Source: Haladaptatus pallidirubidus
GTDB lineage: Archaea > Halobacteriota > Halobacteria > Halobacteriales > Haladaptataceae
Length of the DNA stretch: 64,000 nt
Direction: 5' to 3'
Assembly: GCF_020700235.1 (NCBI RefSeq)
Contig: NZ_CP085305.1
Location: 372,001 to 436,000, forward strand
This document shows positions 63,637 to 64,000 of the stretch, piece by piece. The position numbers were made by a program, and so were the translations under genes. Positions within the stretch are counted from its first letter, which is position 1; each line of letters begins with the position of its first letter. The notes beneath the pieces are model-generated. The model had not been told where the DNA came from. It saw only the letters and a list, made by a program, of their open reading frames with translations, and ran no database searches.

Positions 63637-64000
63637 TCATGTCACTTCAAATAGACGAGAGAAACCGACTGCGGGGATAACAAATGCCAGCGCAACGAGC
63701 GACCATATCGATCCAACGGTTGCGGCAAACGCTGCATCCAACACGGTCAGTCCTAACACACATGCGCCGACAGCCGGCCCAATCGTTTCTGGGACGGGGT
63801 TATCGTAGGCAGCCCGTAACGCTTGGCCAGTCCAGCCGACGAACCCAATAAGAAGAACAACTACCAAGACGATTTCGATCGGTGACGGAGAGCGCATTAC
63901 AAGGAGCCCGATAACTCCAAGTGTTGCGATTACTGTACCACCCACTGCAGTCATCACAGCCATTTGGTCGCCTCCTCCAGTCTCTCTTTCGGCCATATAC
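63637..64000 (-). CDS. C-terminal part of a UbiA-like membrane prenyltransferase, cut by window edge
   Basis: The frame is open to the right edge; the ATG at 63996 may be internal. The 119 visible residues have four hydrophobic segments, with ERETGGGDQMAVMTAVGG at the start, then RAAYDNPVPETIGPAVGACV and GLTVLDAAFAATVGS. This resembles the end of UbiA-family proteins of the EboC type. UbiA enzymes attach isoprenoid chains to acceptors in the membrane. The catalytic Asp-rich loops would lie outside the window, so the call is tentative. Confidence 0.55.
   Translation of the reverse strand, partial: YMAERETGGGDQMAVMTAVGGTVIATLGVIGLLVMRSPSPIEIVLVVVLLIGFVGWTGQALRAAYDNPVPETIGPAVGACVLGLTVLDAAFAATVGSIWSLVALAFVIPAVGFSRLFEVT

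Noticed and set aside
1..64000. CRISPR arrays, rRNA operons, replication origin repeats
   Set aside because: I saw no regularly spaced direct repeats, no rRNA-like sequence, and no Orc/Cdc6 gene with flanking origin-box repeats.

Overview
The window is from a haloarchaeon (class Halobacteria). The proteins are acidic, the solute-binding proteins carry twin-arginine lipoprotein signals, most starts lie about 25-30 bp downstream of an archaeal TATA box with little or no leader, and HalOD1, DUF7344-type and FilR1-type domains characteristic of this group are present. No rRNA, tRNA or CRISPR array is visible.

The dominant theme is catabolism of pectin and uronic acids. Cluster 1 (1-22 kb) holds a pectate lyase (cut by the left edge), a leaderless GH28 polygalacturonase, a Gfo/Idh/MocA oxidoreductase and a complete Dpp/Opp-type ABC importer. 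It then has an SDR, a beta-propeller lactonase, a PPC-domain protein, an aldehyde dehydrogenase, a uronate dehydrogenase, a UspA protein, a galactarolactone-cycloisomerase-like enolase-superfamily enzyme, a second enolase-superfamily enzyme, a KdgD-like DHDPS-family enzyme and an IclR regulator. Read together these support the oxidative route: galacturonate to galactaro-lactone (UDH), to 5-dehydro-4-deoxyglucarate (cycloisomerase), to 2-oxoglutarate semialdehyde (KdgD), to 2-oxoglutarate (ALDH).

From 22 to 24.3 kb is a graveyard of gene ends: tails of a pectate lyase and a glycerate kinase, DUF7344-type HTH remnants and an isolated HalOD1 gene. From 24.3 to 30.3 kb come a GarR-like reductase, a ThuA-like protein, a 633-residue enzyme-like protein I cannot name and a frameshifted glycerate kinase. 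From 30.3 to 33.3 kb is mostly AT-rich, decayed sequence with one FilR1-type regulator.

Cluster 2 (33.3-43 kb) repeats much of cluster 1: aldehyde dehydrogenase (frameshifted), cycloisomerase, uronate dehydrogenase, KdgD-like and type-II enolase-superfamily enzyme (pseudogene with four lesions). It also has an oxidoreductase, a TIM-barrel epimerase and a frameshifted EamA transporter. From 43 to 60.6 kb lie two GH4 glycosidases, another enolase-superfamily enzyme, a CBM9-like protein, an SDR, a divergent group II chaperonin, a sugar ABC importer, another Gfo/Idh/MocA protein, a second IclR regulator and a mannonate dehydratase. The right end has a decayed transposase, a truncated LysE gene, a TIM-barrel isomerase and the C-terminal part of a UbiA-like protein.

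Two families of palindromes look like operators. GTTCCCC-N3-GGGGAAC lies at 3051 and in the promoter of IclR 1. A 19-bp TGTTCGATAAT-N3-GAACR motif occurs four times, around 44.7-44.8 kb and 58.1-58.3 kb, the latter pair next to IclR 2. All functional assignments are read from sequence motifs and remembered family features; no database search was run.
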